Of a stretch of 47,299 nucleotides of DNA, positions 36,249 to 44,554 are shown piece after piece (the stretch's first letter is position 1; each line of letters opens with the position of its first letter). The notes under the pieces are model-generated. The model was not told the origin of the DNA. It saw nothing but the letters and a program-made list of their open reading frames with translations, and did no database searches. Source of the DNA: Rhodoferax sp. (GTDB lineage: Bacteria > Pseudomonadota > Gammaproteobacteria > Burkholderiales > Burkholderiaceae_C). The position numbers and the translations under genes were made by a program. The stretch covers positions 1 through 47,299 of the forward strand of contig NZ_JAQTXM010000032.1 in NCBI RefSeq assembly GCF_028688795.1. Direction: 5' to 3'.

Positions 36249-36348
36249 ACTACAAGCCAGCTTTGAATTCTGGTTCTACCGCGTGGGCACCTACTTGGTC
36301 GCCAATGTGCTGGATGATCCCGCTTGGCTTGCCCTGATGTTTTGTTAG
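36229..36348 (+). CDS. Possible short gene of 39 aa, overlapping the Nudix gene end
   Basis: ATG TCT TTG ACA TCA CCT opens a 39-codon frame whose product includes LQASFEFWFYRVGTYLVAN and VLDDPAWLALMFC. The residues look protein-like (amphipathic, with aromatic residues) and not random. It starts 20 bases before the Nudix stop and ends just before a copy of the dispersed repeat. It may be a small protein or the remains of a longer gene cut short by the repeat. I do not recognise it. Confidence 0.3.
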   Translation: MSLTSPELQASFEFWFYRVGTYLVANVLDDPAWLALMFC

Positions 36349-36350
36349 TG

Positions 36351-36412
36351 TTTTAGGCCTCTAGCCCTTATAGAACATGCGCAAGCAGCTATTATTTTTG
36401 ACATTGCTATAA
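36351..36412 (+). repeat. Dispersed repeat, copy 7 (intergenic, before the exonuclease-Cho gene)
   Basis: The best-preserved intergenic copy: GGCCTCTAGCCCTTATAGA, then ACATGCGCAAGCAGCTATTA and the tail TTTTTGACATTGCTAT. It ends six bases before the ATG of the exonuclease-Cho gene, so it occupies the ribosome-binding region. Confidence 0.85.
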
Positions 36413-36418
36413 ACACCC

Positions 36419-37822
36419 ATGCTGCCCTGCTACGTACTGCTTGACCTGGAAACCACAGGCGGCAACCCGGTCAATGACCGCATCACCGAGATCGCCGCAG
36501 TGCGCATCGAACACGGCGTGGAAGTGGCCCGCTGGAGCACGCTGGTCAACCCCGGCACACACATTTCAGGTTTCATTGAGCAGCTCACTGGCATCAGCAA
36601 CGCCATGGTGGCCAACGCACCCGCGTTCAGTGAGGTGGCCAAGCCCTTGCTGGCGCTGCTGGACGGCGCCGTGCTGGTGGCCCACAACGTGCGTTTTGAC
36701 CACGGCTTTTTGCTGAACGAATTGGCACGGCTGGACGTGGCGCTGCGCGTTAAAACCCTGTGCACGGTACGCCTATCACGCCTGCTTTACCCGCAGTTCA
36801 AAAGCCATGGGCTCGACGCCATCATGCAACGCCACGGCTTGGTGAGCACGGCACGGCACCGCGCCATGGGTGACGTTGAGGTGATGCAAAGCTGGCTTGG
36901 GCTTGCCAGCAGTGAACTGGGCGCGGATTGCCTGAAGGGCCAAGCCCAGAGTCTGCTGCAAGGCAGTGCCGCCCTGCCGCCGCAACTTGACACCAACGTG
37001 GCCGACATTCCCGACACACCCGGTGTGTACATTTTTTACGGCGAAAGTCCGCTGCCGCTTTATGTCGGCAAAAGCGTCAAGCTGCGCAGCCGGGTCATGT
37101 CGCACTTTCAGGCCGCCAGCCGCAACGCACGCGAGATGCGCATGGCGCAAGAAATTCGCCGCATCGAGTGGATCGAGACCGCTGGCGAACTCGGGGCGCT
37201 GTTGCTGGAAGCGCGTCTGGTGAAAGAGCAGCAACCCATTCACAACCGCCAGCTGCGCCGCGAAAACAACCTGTGCGCCTGGCGCCTGGAGGCCAACCCC
37301 AGCAGCCGCCCTTTACTGACACTGGTGCGCGGTAGCGACCTGGTCCCAGCTGAATTTGGTGCACTCTATGGCCCCTACCGCTCCAAAAACCAGGCGCAAA
37401 GTCACCTGCGCGAACTGGCCGACACACATGGTCTGTGCCTGCAGGCGATGGGACTCGAATCAGGCAAAGGCCGCTGCTTTGCGCACCAGATCGGCCATTG
37501 CAAAGGTGTGTGTTGTGGTGAAGAAGCGCCTGAGCGGCACCACTTGCGCCTGCAAATGGCCCTGATTACCCACAAGCTGCAGGTGTGGCCGTTTGCCGGC
37601 AAGGTGGGTTTGCGTGAGCACAATGCAAGGACTGATCGCACCGATATTCATGTGTTTGACCAATGGTGCCATCTGGCCACCGTGCACTCAGACGATGAGT
37701 TACAAGACGCCCTGCAAAGCCAAAAAAGCCCGTTGGCGTTTGATCTGGACACCTACCGACTTTCGATGAAACATTTGCGGCCCGCTGGCAAAGTGCATGC
37801 CGAGCTCATTGAATTTACATGA
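36419..37822 (+). CDS. DEDDh exonuclease fused to a UvrC-like GIY-YIG nuclease (Cho-like)
   Basis: A 467-aa two-domain protein. Residues 1-165 are a DnaQ-type 3'-5' exonuclease with D9 and E11 (LLDLETTGG), D94 (HNVRFDHGF), H147 and D152 (HRAMGDVEV), a complete DEDDh set. Residues about 195-290 are a GIY-YIG nuclease (PGVYIFYGE, PLYVGKSVKLRSRV), followed by the HQIGHCKGVCCGEE block of Cho/UvrC N-terminal halves. Cho makes the 3' incision in nucleotide excision repair in E. coli. The exonuclease fusion is known in several bacteria; it probably incises and trims damaged strands. The gene is flanked by direct copies of the dispersed repeat. Confidence 0.88.
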   Translation: MLPCYVLLDLETTGGNPVNDRITEIAAVRIEHGVEVARWSTLVNPGTHISGFIEQLTGISNAMVANAPAFSEVAKPLLALLDGAVLVAHNVRFDHGFLLNELARLDVALRVKTLCTVRLSRLLYPQFKSHGLDAIMQRHGLVSTARHRAMGDVEVMQSWLGLASSELGADCLKGQAQSLLQGSAALPPQLDTNVADIPDTPGVYIFYGESPLPLYVGKSVKLRSRVMSHFQAASRNAREMRMAQEIRRIEWIETAGELGALLLEARLVKEQQPIHNRQLRRENNLCAWRLEANPSSRPLLTLVRGSDLVPAEFGALYGPYRSKNQAQSHLRELADTHGLCLQAMGLESGKGRCFAHQIGHCKGVCCGEEAPERHHLRLQMALITHKLQVWPFAGKVGLREHNARTDRTDIHVFDQWCHLATVHSDDELQDALQSQKSPLAFDLDTYRLSMKHLRPAGKVHAELIEFT

Positions 37823-37878
37823 AATAAGCCTCTAGACCTTATGAATAATTCGTAAGCAGCTATATAAAATATAGCTAA
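37821..37878 (+). repeat. Dispersed repeat, copy 8 (intergenic, after the exonuclease-Cho gene)
   Basis: AAATAAGCCTCTAGACCTTAT, then GAATAATTCGTAAGCAGCTAT and an A/T-rich tail ending TATAGC. It begins within the stop codon of the exonuclease-Cho gene and runs to the end of the convergent membrane-protein gene. Same orientation as copy 7. Confidence 0.8.
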
Positions 37879-37880
37879 AA

Positions 37881-38210
37881 TCAGCGCATCGGGTCAATGC
37901 GCTTGGGCTCGACATCGGTCACCACGGAAACATCACGCACCTCAGCGTCAATCACATCGTCAGAGGCTGCCTGCGGCGCGCCACCAAACCCTGCACCACG
38001 GCCGGCCTGCTGCCACGGTGGGCGGCGCATCATCTGAAACACCCAAGGCTGCACCGGTTTGCCTGTGACTTTGGCCCACAGCGCACGCAGCAGCCACAAC
38101 GACAGCAGCACCAAGCCAACCGCAAGCACACTGGCAAAAAACACCAGCCCTGCCAGCAGCAGCCCCAGGCGCAGCATCAGCCCCAAAATTGATCTTACAA
38201 AATTACCCAT
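37881..38210 (-). CDS. Small membrane protein of unknown function
   Basis: A 109-aa protein with an N-terminal hydrophobic hairpin of about 45 residues (LGLMLRLGLLLAGLVFFASV, LAVGLVLLSLWLLRALWA), then a Lys/Pro/Arg stretch and an acidic C-terminal tail (DDVIDAEVRDVSVVTDVEP). It is probably an inner-membrane protein with a cytoplasmic tail. It stands downstream of dinG on the same strand with a 79-base gap. No family is recognised. Confidence 0.65.
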   Translation of the reverse strand: MGNFVRSILGLMLRLGLLLAGLVFFASVLAVGLVLLSLWLLRALWAKVTGKPVQPWVFQMMRRPPWQQAGRGAGFGGAPQAASDDVIDAEVRDVSVVTDVEPKRIDPMR

Positions 38211-38289
38211 TCAAACTCCTTTTGATGCTTTTAGGTGCGGCCATGCGGCGCACATACAAGCCGATTGACATTTCTTTACGCCGAGCGGC

Positions 38290-40425
38290 TCAAGGAAGTG
38301 GGCGGCGCGAAACCGCATACGGCGGCAGACCCTGCAGCATGCGCCGGCCGTAAGCCATGTTCAGCAAACGCTTGTCATAACAAATCACCCGCGCCTGATC
38401 GGTCTCACTGCGAATCGCCCGCCCTGTCCACTGCAGCAGCTTGATACCAGTGGCGGGCACCACCAGTTCCGAGAAAGGGTCGCGCCCGCTGCGCTTGAGC
38501 CACTCGGCGCGCGCCTCTTCGACCGGATCGCTCGGCGGGCTGAAGGGCAGTTTGGTGATGAACACCGTTTCACACAGCGTACCAGGCAAGTCCAGCCCTT
38601 CGCCAAACGATTGGAGACCAAAAATCACCGAGGCAGCGCCCGCCTCGACCCGGGCCTGATGAATGCCCAGCAGCTTGCCACGCGCCAACTGGCCCTGTAC
38701 CAGCACCACCTCCAGCAAGGCGGCATCCAGCGCATTCACTGCCGCCTGCATTTGCACACGCGAGGTAAACAACACCAGCGCGCCATGCGGCACGTCGCGC
38801 AAATCCGTTAGCAGGGCCGCCACCATCTCAGCGGTGTACTGGTCCACCTGACGCGCATCGGCCAAGGTGTCTGTCACGATCAACTCGCCTTGGCGCTGGT
38901 AGTCAAACGGACTGTCCACCGCCAAGGTGCTCACTTGCGGCAAGCCGGCCAAGCCGGTTTCGCTCAGAAAATAGTCAAAACTGCCACAGGTGGTGAGTGA
39001 CGCAGATGTCACCACCGCGCCACGCACTTGGCGCCACAAATGCCGACGCAACAAGTCGCCCGGCACGATCGGACAGGCGTTTGCGCTGAGCGACACCAAG
39101 CCAGAACTGGTGTCTGATTTGAGCCATTTGGCCAGGGGCGGCTCGTCAGTGGCCAGCCACATGGCGCTGGTGGCCACCACACTGTTGATTTTGGGTGCCA
39201 GCTGGCCAAGTTTGGCGTATTCAAGCGAACACTGCGCGGCCTGTGACGGGTCTTCTTTGGCCCGTAATTTAAGCTCGGCACCCAGAGCTTCCAACGAATC
39301 TGAGAGCGCCACGGCGTGGCCGTGGATCAGCTTGAAGGGCTCCAGCATCACCTCGGGCACAACGCCTTCCTTGAAACGATAAACCGTGTCGTAAGTGCTG
39401 GCTACACCCCGCAAAAACTCCATAGCCAGGCGACTCGCTTCCAGCATGGCGGTTTTGAGCTGTTGTGCCAGGGTGGTGACGTCTTGCGCCAGCACAAAGC
39501 CCAGCTTGTCAGCTACCTCGACCAGAATTTTGGGCAGCTTTTCAAGCCAGCGCAGGCTGCCCAAGTCCATGGCACTGGAAAACTGGTCCAGGGCCACCGC
39601 CGGCAAGTGGTGGCCTTCGTCAAACACCACCAGGCAGTTGTCCAGGTCAGGCAGCGCCTTCATGCCCAAGGAGGCCAGCACCAGGTCATGGTTGGCTACG
39701 ATCACTTGCGCCTGTGCCAGTTGCATGCGCGCCTGGTAGTAGCTGCACGCAGAAAACCGTGGGCAATGGCGGGCAGTGCAGGTGTGGCGCTCAGCGGCCA
39801 CGGTACCCCAATCAGAGGGGTCGGGTTGCTCGGCCAGGCTGTCGCGGTCGCCGTCCCATTTACCGGTGGCCAAGCCGGAGGCCAGCGTGTCGTAAAGCTG
39901 CATGCGCCGCTCCAGCGGGTCTTGCCAGACCTGGCCCCTGACGGGTTTGGGGGATTGGAGCGGCTGCGCTGCTGGTTCGTCGTCGCCCTCGAACATGTCA
40001 ACGGCATCGCCACCGCCCACCAACCGCTCCAATTTGAGCTTGCACACATAGCGGCCACGGCCTTTTGCCAAGGCAAACACAAACGGTGTGTCAAGCACGG
40101 CGGCCAGCGCAGGCAGGTCTTTGGTCATCAATTGCTCTTGCAGCGCTACGGTGGCAGTCGACACCACCACCCGCGTTTTGCGCGCCAATGCCATGGCCAC
40201 CGTGGTCGATAAGTAAGCGGCAGATTTGCCAACGCCAGTGCCCGCCTGAATCACCGCCACTGCGCTTTGTGGCTCGTCGTGTTCGCCCAGCGTCACACAT
40301 TCCAAAGCACTGGCAATGCGCTGGGCCATGTCGCGCTGACCCATGCGGGCGCGAAAGCCCGGCGTAGCCGCCACAACCTGGTCAAACGCGCCCAGTGCCA
40401 CGTCGGCCAAAGCAGCGTCACTCAA
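38290..40425 (-). CDS. dinG: DinG-type ATP-dependent DNA helicase
   Basis: A 711-aa superfamily 2 helicase of the XPD/DinG type, 5'-3' polarity in E. coli, with a role in R-loop and replication-conflict repair. Walker A is QAGTGVGKSAAYL and the DEAH-like box is VFDEGHHLP. The iron-sulfur cluster cysteines are preserved: one in YVCKLKLER and three in CTARHCPRFSAC with the same C-x4-C-x5-C spacing as E. coli DinG. The C-terminal QWTGRAIRSETDQARV is motif VI. It starts with TTG (TTG AGT GAC GCT) with AGGTG upstream. It is divergent from the CYTH-CHAD gene across 219 bases. Confidence 0.93.
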   Translation of the reverse strand: MSDAALADVALGAFDQVVAATPGFRARMGQRDMAQRIASALECVTLGEHDEPQSAVAVIQAGTGVGKSAAYLSTTVAMALARKTRVVVSTATVALQEQLMTKDLPALAAVLDTPFVFALAKGRGRYVCKLKLERLVGGGDAVDMFEGDDEPAAQPLQSPKPVRGQVWQDPLERRMQLYDTLASGLATGKWDGDRDSLAEQPDPSDWGTVAAERHTCTARHCPRFSACSYYQARMQLAQAQVIVANHDLVLASLGMKALPDLDNCLVVFDEGHHLPAVALDQFSSAMDLGSLRWLEKLPKILVEVADKLGFVLAQDVTTLAQQLKTAMLEASRLAMEFLRGVASTYDTVYRFKEGVVPEVMLEPFKLIHGHAVALSDSLEALGAELKLRAKEDPSQAAQCSLEYAKLGQLAPKINSVVATSAMWLATDEPPLAKWLKSDTSSGLVSLSANACPIVPGDLLRRHLWRQVRGAVVTSASLTTCGSFDYFLSETGLAGLPQVSTLAVDSPFDYQRQGELIVTDTLADARQVDQYTAEMVAALLTDLRDVPHGALVLFTSRVQMQAAVNALDAALLEVVLVQGQLARGKLLGIHQARVEAGAASVIFGLQSFGEGLDLPGTLCETVFITKLPFSPPSDPVEEARAEWLKRSGRDPFSELVVPATGIKLLQWTGRAIRSETDQARVICYDKRLLNMAYGRRMLQGLPPYAVSRRPLP

Positions 40426-40644
40426 TCAAGCACCTGCAGCAAACACATGAAACACAAGCACACAAGACAGACTCCGAGGAATAGATAAAGGGATGAGTTT
40501 AAGAAGGCGTTGGGCCGGGTGCGAGTAGCATCGCCAACAATCACCGGGTTTTCGCAGCAATTTAGCCCGCAAGAGCCCAGAGTATCCGTCCACTTTGCGC
40601 CAGCAAAGCTCACACTGAGAATTTGACCTAAGGGGATAAAGCCT

Positions 40645-42147
40645 ATGAAACCCGTCGACCCACCCCATCACCCGCAAGAGATTGAACTCAAGCTGGCGCT
40701 ACCCGGTGCCAACCCGGCACAACTGCTCAAGCAATTGTCCCGCACACCAATTCTGGCGCGTCGCCAGCCGACCCAACTGCAACTGCACAACGTCTATTAC
40801 GACACGCCCGAGCAACACCTGCACCAACAAAGCATCGCCTTGCGCATTCGTCGTGTGGGCAACTCAGCCAAGCCCCAGTGGCTGCAGACCCTGAAGACAG
40901 GCAAGCAAAACAACTCGGCTCTGAGTCAGCGTGGCGAGTGGGAAACCCCTGTGCCCAATGAGCGTTTGTCAGCCAAAGCCCTCAAAGCCACGCCTTGGAC
41001 CGCGCTTGACCCTGATGGCAGCCTGTTCAAGTCGCTGCGACCATGCTTCACCACGCGTTTTGAGCGCACGATCTGGCTGGTGCGCCGGCGTGATGGCAGT
41101 GTGGTTGAGGTCGCTCTCGACGTGGGCCAAATCGTGGCCGGTGACCAAACCGCCGTGATTTGCGAGCTCGAATTTGAGCTCAAGGCCGGCCAGCCAGCCG
41201 CCTTGTTCGACGTGGCCCAGCAAGTGGCCCGCAGCGTTGCCGTGCTCCCGGCAACCCAAAGCAAAGCCGAGCGTGGCTACGCCTTGGCGCAAGGTGGCTT
41301 GGCCACACCGGTGCGCGCCCTGCCGCCCAAACTGACACCCGACCTGCCCGTGCTGGCAGCGGCACAGCGTGTGCTGAGCGAGATGTTTTGCCAATTCACC
41401 AGTAATATGAACGCACTGCACGCGTCGGAAGACCCAGAAGTGGTGCACCAGGCCCGGGTCGGTTGGCGTCGATTTAAAAGTGCCTGCCGCCTGTTTCGCC
41501 CGGCTCTTGCGCCAGACGCTTTACCGTCCTGGGAGCCGCTGCATGCGCTATTGACCTGCCTGGGGGAGCTGCGCAACCTTGAGGTGGCCCTAACGGAGAC
41601 ACTGCCACCATTTGCCGATGCCTACATAGCGGGCAATGAGCCCCGCGCGCGCACGTGGGAGGCCATGACACAGGCCCTTGCGCATGACGCTGAGCTGCAG
41701 CGTAAAGCGGTGCGCTACGCACTGCGGGACCCCAGTCTTGGTGCCGCTTTGCTGGCCACCACACAATGGATCGAAGGCTTAACGGCCGTGCCTGGAACGG
41801 TTGAATCGGCGGCTTTACAGAAACAATCCTTGCGCCGTTGGAGCCGTCAACGCATCAAACGTCTGCATGCCAAATACAAACAGGCCTTTCAAGCGGCCAA
41901 TACCCTTGAGGCCCAGCACGGCGCGCGTATTCTTGCCAAGCGTCTTCGCTACTGCCTGGAGGCGCTGCAATCGCTGCTGCCAGCCAAGCGCACCAAGCGC
42001 TGGGTTCAGCAGGCCACCAACGTGCAAAGCGCCATCGGAGTAACACGCGACTTCACGCAGGCAATGGCATTTATAGCCCGGCAGGATCTGAACCCGGGCT
42101 TGGCAGAATTTTTGCGCGGTGTGGCCGCGGGGCGGTCACAGCCTTAA
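40645..42147 (+). CDS. CYTH and CHAD domain protein (inorganic triphosphatase family)
   Basis: A 500-aa protein. Residues about 10-200 are a CYTH domain with the signature EIELKLALPG and acidic/basic tunnel residues (RFERTIWLVRR, VICELEFELKAG). This fold hydrolyses tripolyphosphate in YgiF-type enzymes. Residues about 225-490 form an alpha-helical CHAD domain with conserved histidines and lysines (HQARVGWRRFKSACRLF, KRLRYCLEALQSL), which in other proteins binds polyphosphate. A connection with polyphosphate granules is thus likely but inferred. AAGGGG precedes the ATG. Its end overlaps the convergent cyclic-nucleotide-binding gene by four bases. Confidence 0.88.
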   Translation: MKPVDPPHHPQEIELKLALPGANPAQLLKQLSRTPILARRQPTQLQLHNVYYDTPEQHLHQQSIALRIRRVGNSAKPQWLQTLKTGKQNNSALSQRGEWETPVPNERLSAKALKATPWTALDPDGSLFKSLRPCFTTRFERTIWLVRRRDGSVVEVALDVGQIVAGDQTAVICELEFELKAGQPAALFDVAQQVARSVAVLPATQSKAERGYALAQGGLATPVRALPPKLTPDLPVLAAAQRVLSEMFCQFTSNMNALHASEDPEVVHQARVGWRRFKSACRLFRPALAPDALPSWEPLHALLTCLGELRNLEVALTETLPPFADAYIAGNEPRARTWEAMTQALAHDAELQRKAVRYALRDPSLGAALLATTQWIEGLTAVPGTVESAALQKQSLRRWSRQRIKRLHAKYKQAFQAANTLEAQHGARILAKRLRYCLEALQSLLPAKRTKRWVQQATNVQSAIGVTRDFTQAMAFIARQDLNPGLAEFLRGVAAGRSQP

Positions 42148-42689
42148 ATCGCCTCACTCACAATGGTAGGCAGCATGCGGGTGGTGGTGTCGCGCAGGCG
42201 GCTGGTCATCAGCTGCAACACCAGCAGCAAAACCTTGTTGGCAAGGCGTGGGTACTCCAGCATGATCGTGTTCAGCTTGTCGCGCGTCAGCACGGCAAAG
42301 TCAGTGGGTTGGGTGGCTACACAGCTGGCAAAACGCTGGCGCCCGTCAATCAATGACATTTCGCCTAAAAAGCCGCCAGGCCCCACACGTGTCACCAACT
42401 TTCGCCTGCCAGTACCGTCATTTTTCATCACATCGACCTGTCCCGTCAGCACAATCACCAAAAAGCTGCCCTCGGTACCTTCATTCAAAATGGTGTCGCC
42501 CCGGAGCGCGCCGTAACACGACATGTATTCACAAAACTTACTGTATTCAGAGACAGAAAAGCCCTCAAACAACGACAACGCTTTGACAACTTCGTAAATC
42601 TCGTCCAAATAACCCGAGGCGCTCCCCAATTGGGTCATGTGCTCGAAACCCAGCAGCGGTGTTACAGAATGGCTCATGGATTGGGCCAA
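42144..42689 (-). CDS. Cyclic-nucleotide-binding-domain protein without DNA-binding domain
   Basis: A 181-aa protein with a CRP-like cNMP-binding fold. The beta-roll and the phosphate-binding cassette region (GPGGFLGEMSLIDGRQRFASC) are clear, with Phe-Leu-Gly-Glu and an Arg in the ligand pocket. The C-terminal part has only a helix (LLLVLQLMTSRLRDTTTRM) and no helix-turn-helix, so it is not a Crp-type transcription factor by itself. It probably senses cAMP or cGMP and passes the signal to a partner. It is convergent with the CYTH-CHAD gene. Confidence 0.82.
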   Translation of the reverse strand: MAQSMSHSVTPLLGFEHMTQLGSASGYLDEIYEVVKALSLFEGFSVSEYSKFCEYMSCYGALRGDTILNEGTEGSFLVIVLTGQVDVMKNDGTGRRKLVTRVGPGGFLGEMSLIDGRQRFASCVATQPTDFAVLTRDKLNTIMLEYPRLANKVLLLVLQLMTSRLRDTTTRMLPTIVSEAI

Positions 42690-43069
42690 GCTAGCGGTAA
42701 GGATATGAACATTGGATAAATGGTTTGTGCCGTCAGTCGTTTCAAGTTAGTGCACGAGTCTGCTCAATTCTTCGCATGAGAACAATAGTTCAATCAGACT
42801 ACTAAAGTTGTCTGCCCTTATTCGCTATTTTTTCCAGACAGCGACTCAAATTTAACGGCCCACAAATCACCAGAATTGCAGTGCTGGACTCTGTGCAGGA
42901 TTCGCCTTGCCTGAAGGATAGGGCGAGTGCCCAGGGCATCACCAACACTTTTCAGCTTGACCTCATGAAAAGCTGGATTTGGTACAAACAGAGACACTCA
43001 GGACCTATTTTCAATGAATTTAGGAGGTTTTTGGCATCGTGCAACATCTGGTTACAAAGCAATCAGACG
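42690..43069. other. About 380 bases without a recognised gene, between the cNMP gene and the tRNA remnant
   Basis: No reading frame here looks protein-like; the frame of 68 codons at 42881-43087 has no ribosome-binding site and runs into the tRNA terminator. The left end carries the promoter region of the cyclic-nucleotide-binding gene. The composition is more AT-rich than the genes to the left. Confidence 0.5.
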
Positions 43070-43110
43070 AAAAAAAATCCCTTGTAAGTCATTGATTTAC
43101 AAGGGATTTT
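43070..43110 (-). terminator. Rho-independent terminator of the former tRNA-Ser gene
   Basis: On the minus strand a perfect 14-bp stem (43097-43110 with 43074-43087) with a 9-base loop ends in eight Ts (complement of 43070-43077). It lies 10 bases beyond the CCA end of the tRNA-Ser fragment, in the right direction to terminate that gene, which shows that this side is the ancestral chromosomal flank. Confidence 0.88.
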
Positions 43111-43120
43111 CATAATTAAT

Positions 43121-43184
43121 TGGCGGAGCAGGGGGGATTCGAACCCCCGGGGGATTTAACTCCCCGCACGCTTTCCAGGCGTGT
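43121..43184 (-). tRNA. 3' fragment of tRNA-Ser(GGA), attachment site of an integrated element
   Basis: Read on the minus strand, the fragment has a complete anticodon arm CACGC-CTGGAAA-GCGTG (anticodon GGA), the long variable arm CGGGGAGTTAAATCCCCG, a T-arm GGGGGTTCGAATCCCCC, and the acceptor 3' strand CTGCTCC-G-CCA with encoded CCA. Directly upstream, where the D-arm and the 5' acceptor strand should be, the sequence becomes AT-rich (TTTATATAGATAAA) and nothing pairs with CTGCTCC. The gene is therefore cut at the anticodon arm. With an integrase gene next to it, this is an att site; the rebuilt tRNA should lie at the far end of the element. Confidence 0.85.
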
Positions 43185-43314
43185 AAATTAATAAATATTT
43201 ATCTATATAAATCAAATACTTACAACATTTATAACAGTTTAAAAAGCATTTCCGGCACAAAACGGGCACACTCGCTTTACACTTTCACCCATCAAATTCG
43301 TGTGAAAGGCAGAA

Positions 43315-44355
43315 ATGGCAAGCTTTCGAAAACGTGAATCCGGGCTCTGGCAAGCCACCGTTCGAATGACTGGATACCCATCTCAATCGAAAACTTTCGA
43401 GCGAAAAATCGACGCTGATATTTGGGCTCGCAAGATTGAAACCGACATCGATAAAGGCATTTTCCAAAGCTCGTCTGATGCCGAGAAGACTACGCTCACC
43501 GACCTGATCGATCGCTTCAAAAAAGAGTACGCCCCCTTCCACTATCGAAAGCGCGAAGATGAAAAGGAAGCCTGGCGCTTTCAGCTCGCCAGGCTTGACT
43601 CCTTGATTGGCAAATACTCCCTCGCTGCCATAGACCAAAAAGTTGTTGGTGCGTACCGCGATCTGCGATTGGCTGGCAACAGCCAGATGCCAGCGGTCGG
43701 TGACTCTACCGTCCGCAAAGAAATTTTCATGCTGTCCAAACTGATGAGATTCGCTCAAATTGAGTGCGGCATCCTGTTACCTCGTGGCAACCCGGTCGAC
43801 AACGTGCGCAAGCCATCAGAAGGTAAAGGCCGCGAGAGACGCCTCACAAAAGAAGAGTTCGCCCGCCTGGAAGCTGAAATCAAGCGGTCACGAAACAAAC
43901 TTCTCTACCCGGCCTTCCAGTTCGCCATCGAAACCGCAGCGCGACAAAATGAAATTTTGTCGCTGACTTGGGAGCACGTGAACCTTGAACGCAAGTTTGC
44001 CCTCTTAAAAGACACTAAAAACGGCGAAGAACGGGCGGCTCCGCTGTCATCAAAAGCGATTGAGGTGCTGGATGCATTGCCAAAGCCAAAGCCCGCAGGC
44101 AAGTTCAACCCAACGGATCGGCCCTTCCCTATTGACCGGACTTGCCTTTTGAGTGTTTTCCGCTATGCCTGCCAGCGCGCAAAAATTCAAGACTACACCT
44201 GGCACGACTTGCGCCATGAGGCCATGAGCCGCCTGAGCGAAAAGAATGATTTCTCGATTCTTGAGCTCGCCTCTATCTCCGGCCACAAAACTCTGCAAAT
44301 GCTGAAAAAATACACCCACCTTCAGGCTGAAAAATTGGCTGACAAGATGGGATAG
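43315..44355 (+). CDS. Tyrosine recombinase (phage/ICE-type integrase)
   Basis: A 346-aa integrase with an N-terminal arm-binding region (MASFRKRESGLWQATVRM), a SAM-like core-binding domain (about 60-150) and a catalytic domain. Catalytic residues R210 (ETAARQNEIL), K235 (DTKNGEERA), H297 and R300 (WHDLRHEA), H324 (SGHKTLQ) and Y333 (KKYTHL) are all present, so it should be active. AAAGG precedes the ATG. It lies 130 bases from the tRNA-Ser fragment, across an AT-rich arm that contains a short inverted repeat CTTTCAC/GTGAAAG. It would insert and excise the element through the tRNA anticodon region. Confidence 0.93.
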   Translation: MASFRKRESGLWQATVRMTGYPSQSKTFERKIDADIWARKIETDIDKGIFQSSSDAEKTTLTDLIDRFKKEYAPFHYRKREDEKEAWRFQLARLDSLIGKYSLAAIDQKVVGAYRDLRLAGNSQMPAVGDSTVRKEIFMLSKLMRFAQIECGILLPRGNPVDNVRKPSEGKGRERRLTKEEFARLEAEIKRSRNKLLYPAFQFAIETAARQNEILSLTWEHVNLERKFALLKDTKNGEERAAPLSSKAIEVLDALPKPKPAGKFNPTDRPFPIDRTCLLSVFRYACQRAKIQDYTWHDLRHEAMSRLSEKNDFSILELASISGHKTLQMLKKYTHLQAEKLADKMG

Positions 44356-44554
44356 TAACTGCTCGTCCCCAGACTGTCAGCGGAAGCGACGGCAACTTTG
44401 GGATCGAAAGAAGCAACAAAGCGTCCCATGAATACCGTGACAACAAAAACCGGGTTCAGCGTGCATGGTCAGACAGAAATCCTGACTACTGGCGCCTTCA
44501 GGTCCAAATCGCTCAATTCTTTCGGCATGGTGACCCGACCTGAGTGCCCGTCAA

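Noticed and set aside
3662..37878. CRISPR array from the repeated 50-bp segments
   Set aside because: Copies are kilobases apart, partly inside genes, on both strands, and have no spacer regularity; no cas gene is present.
42881..43087. 68-codon plus-strand reading frame before the tRNA remnant
   Set aside because: No ribosome-binding site, no recognisable residues pattern, and it runs into the tRNA terminator hairpin.
43121..43184. Intact tRNA gene
   Set aside because: Only the half from the anticodon arm onward is present; no D-arm and no partner for the acceptor 3' strand exist in the adjoining AT-rich sequence.
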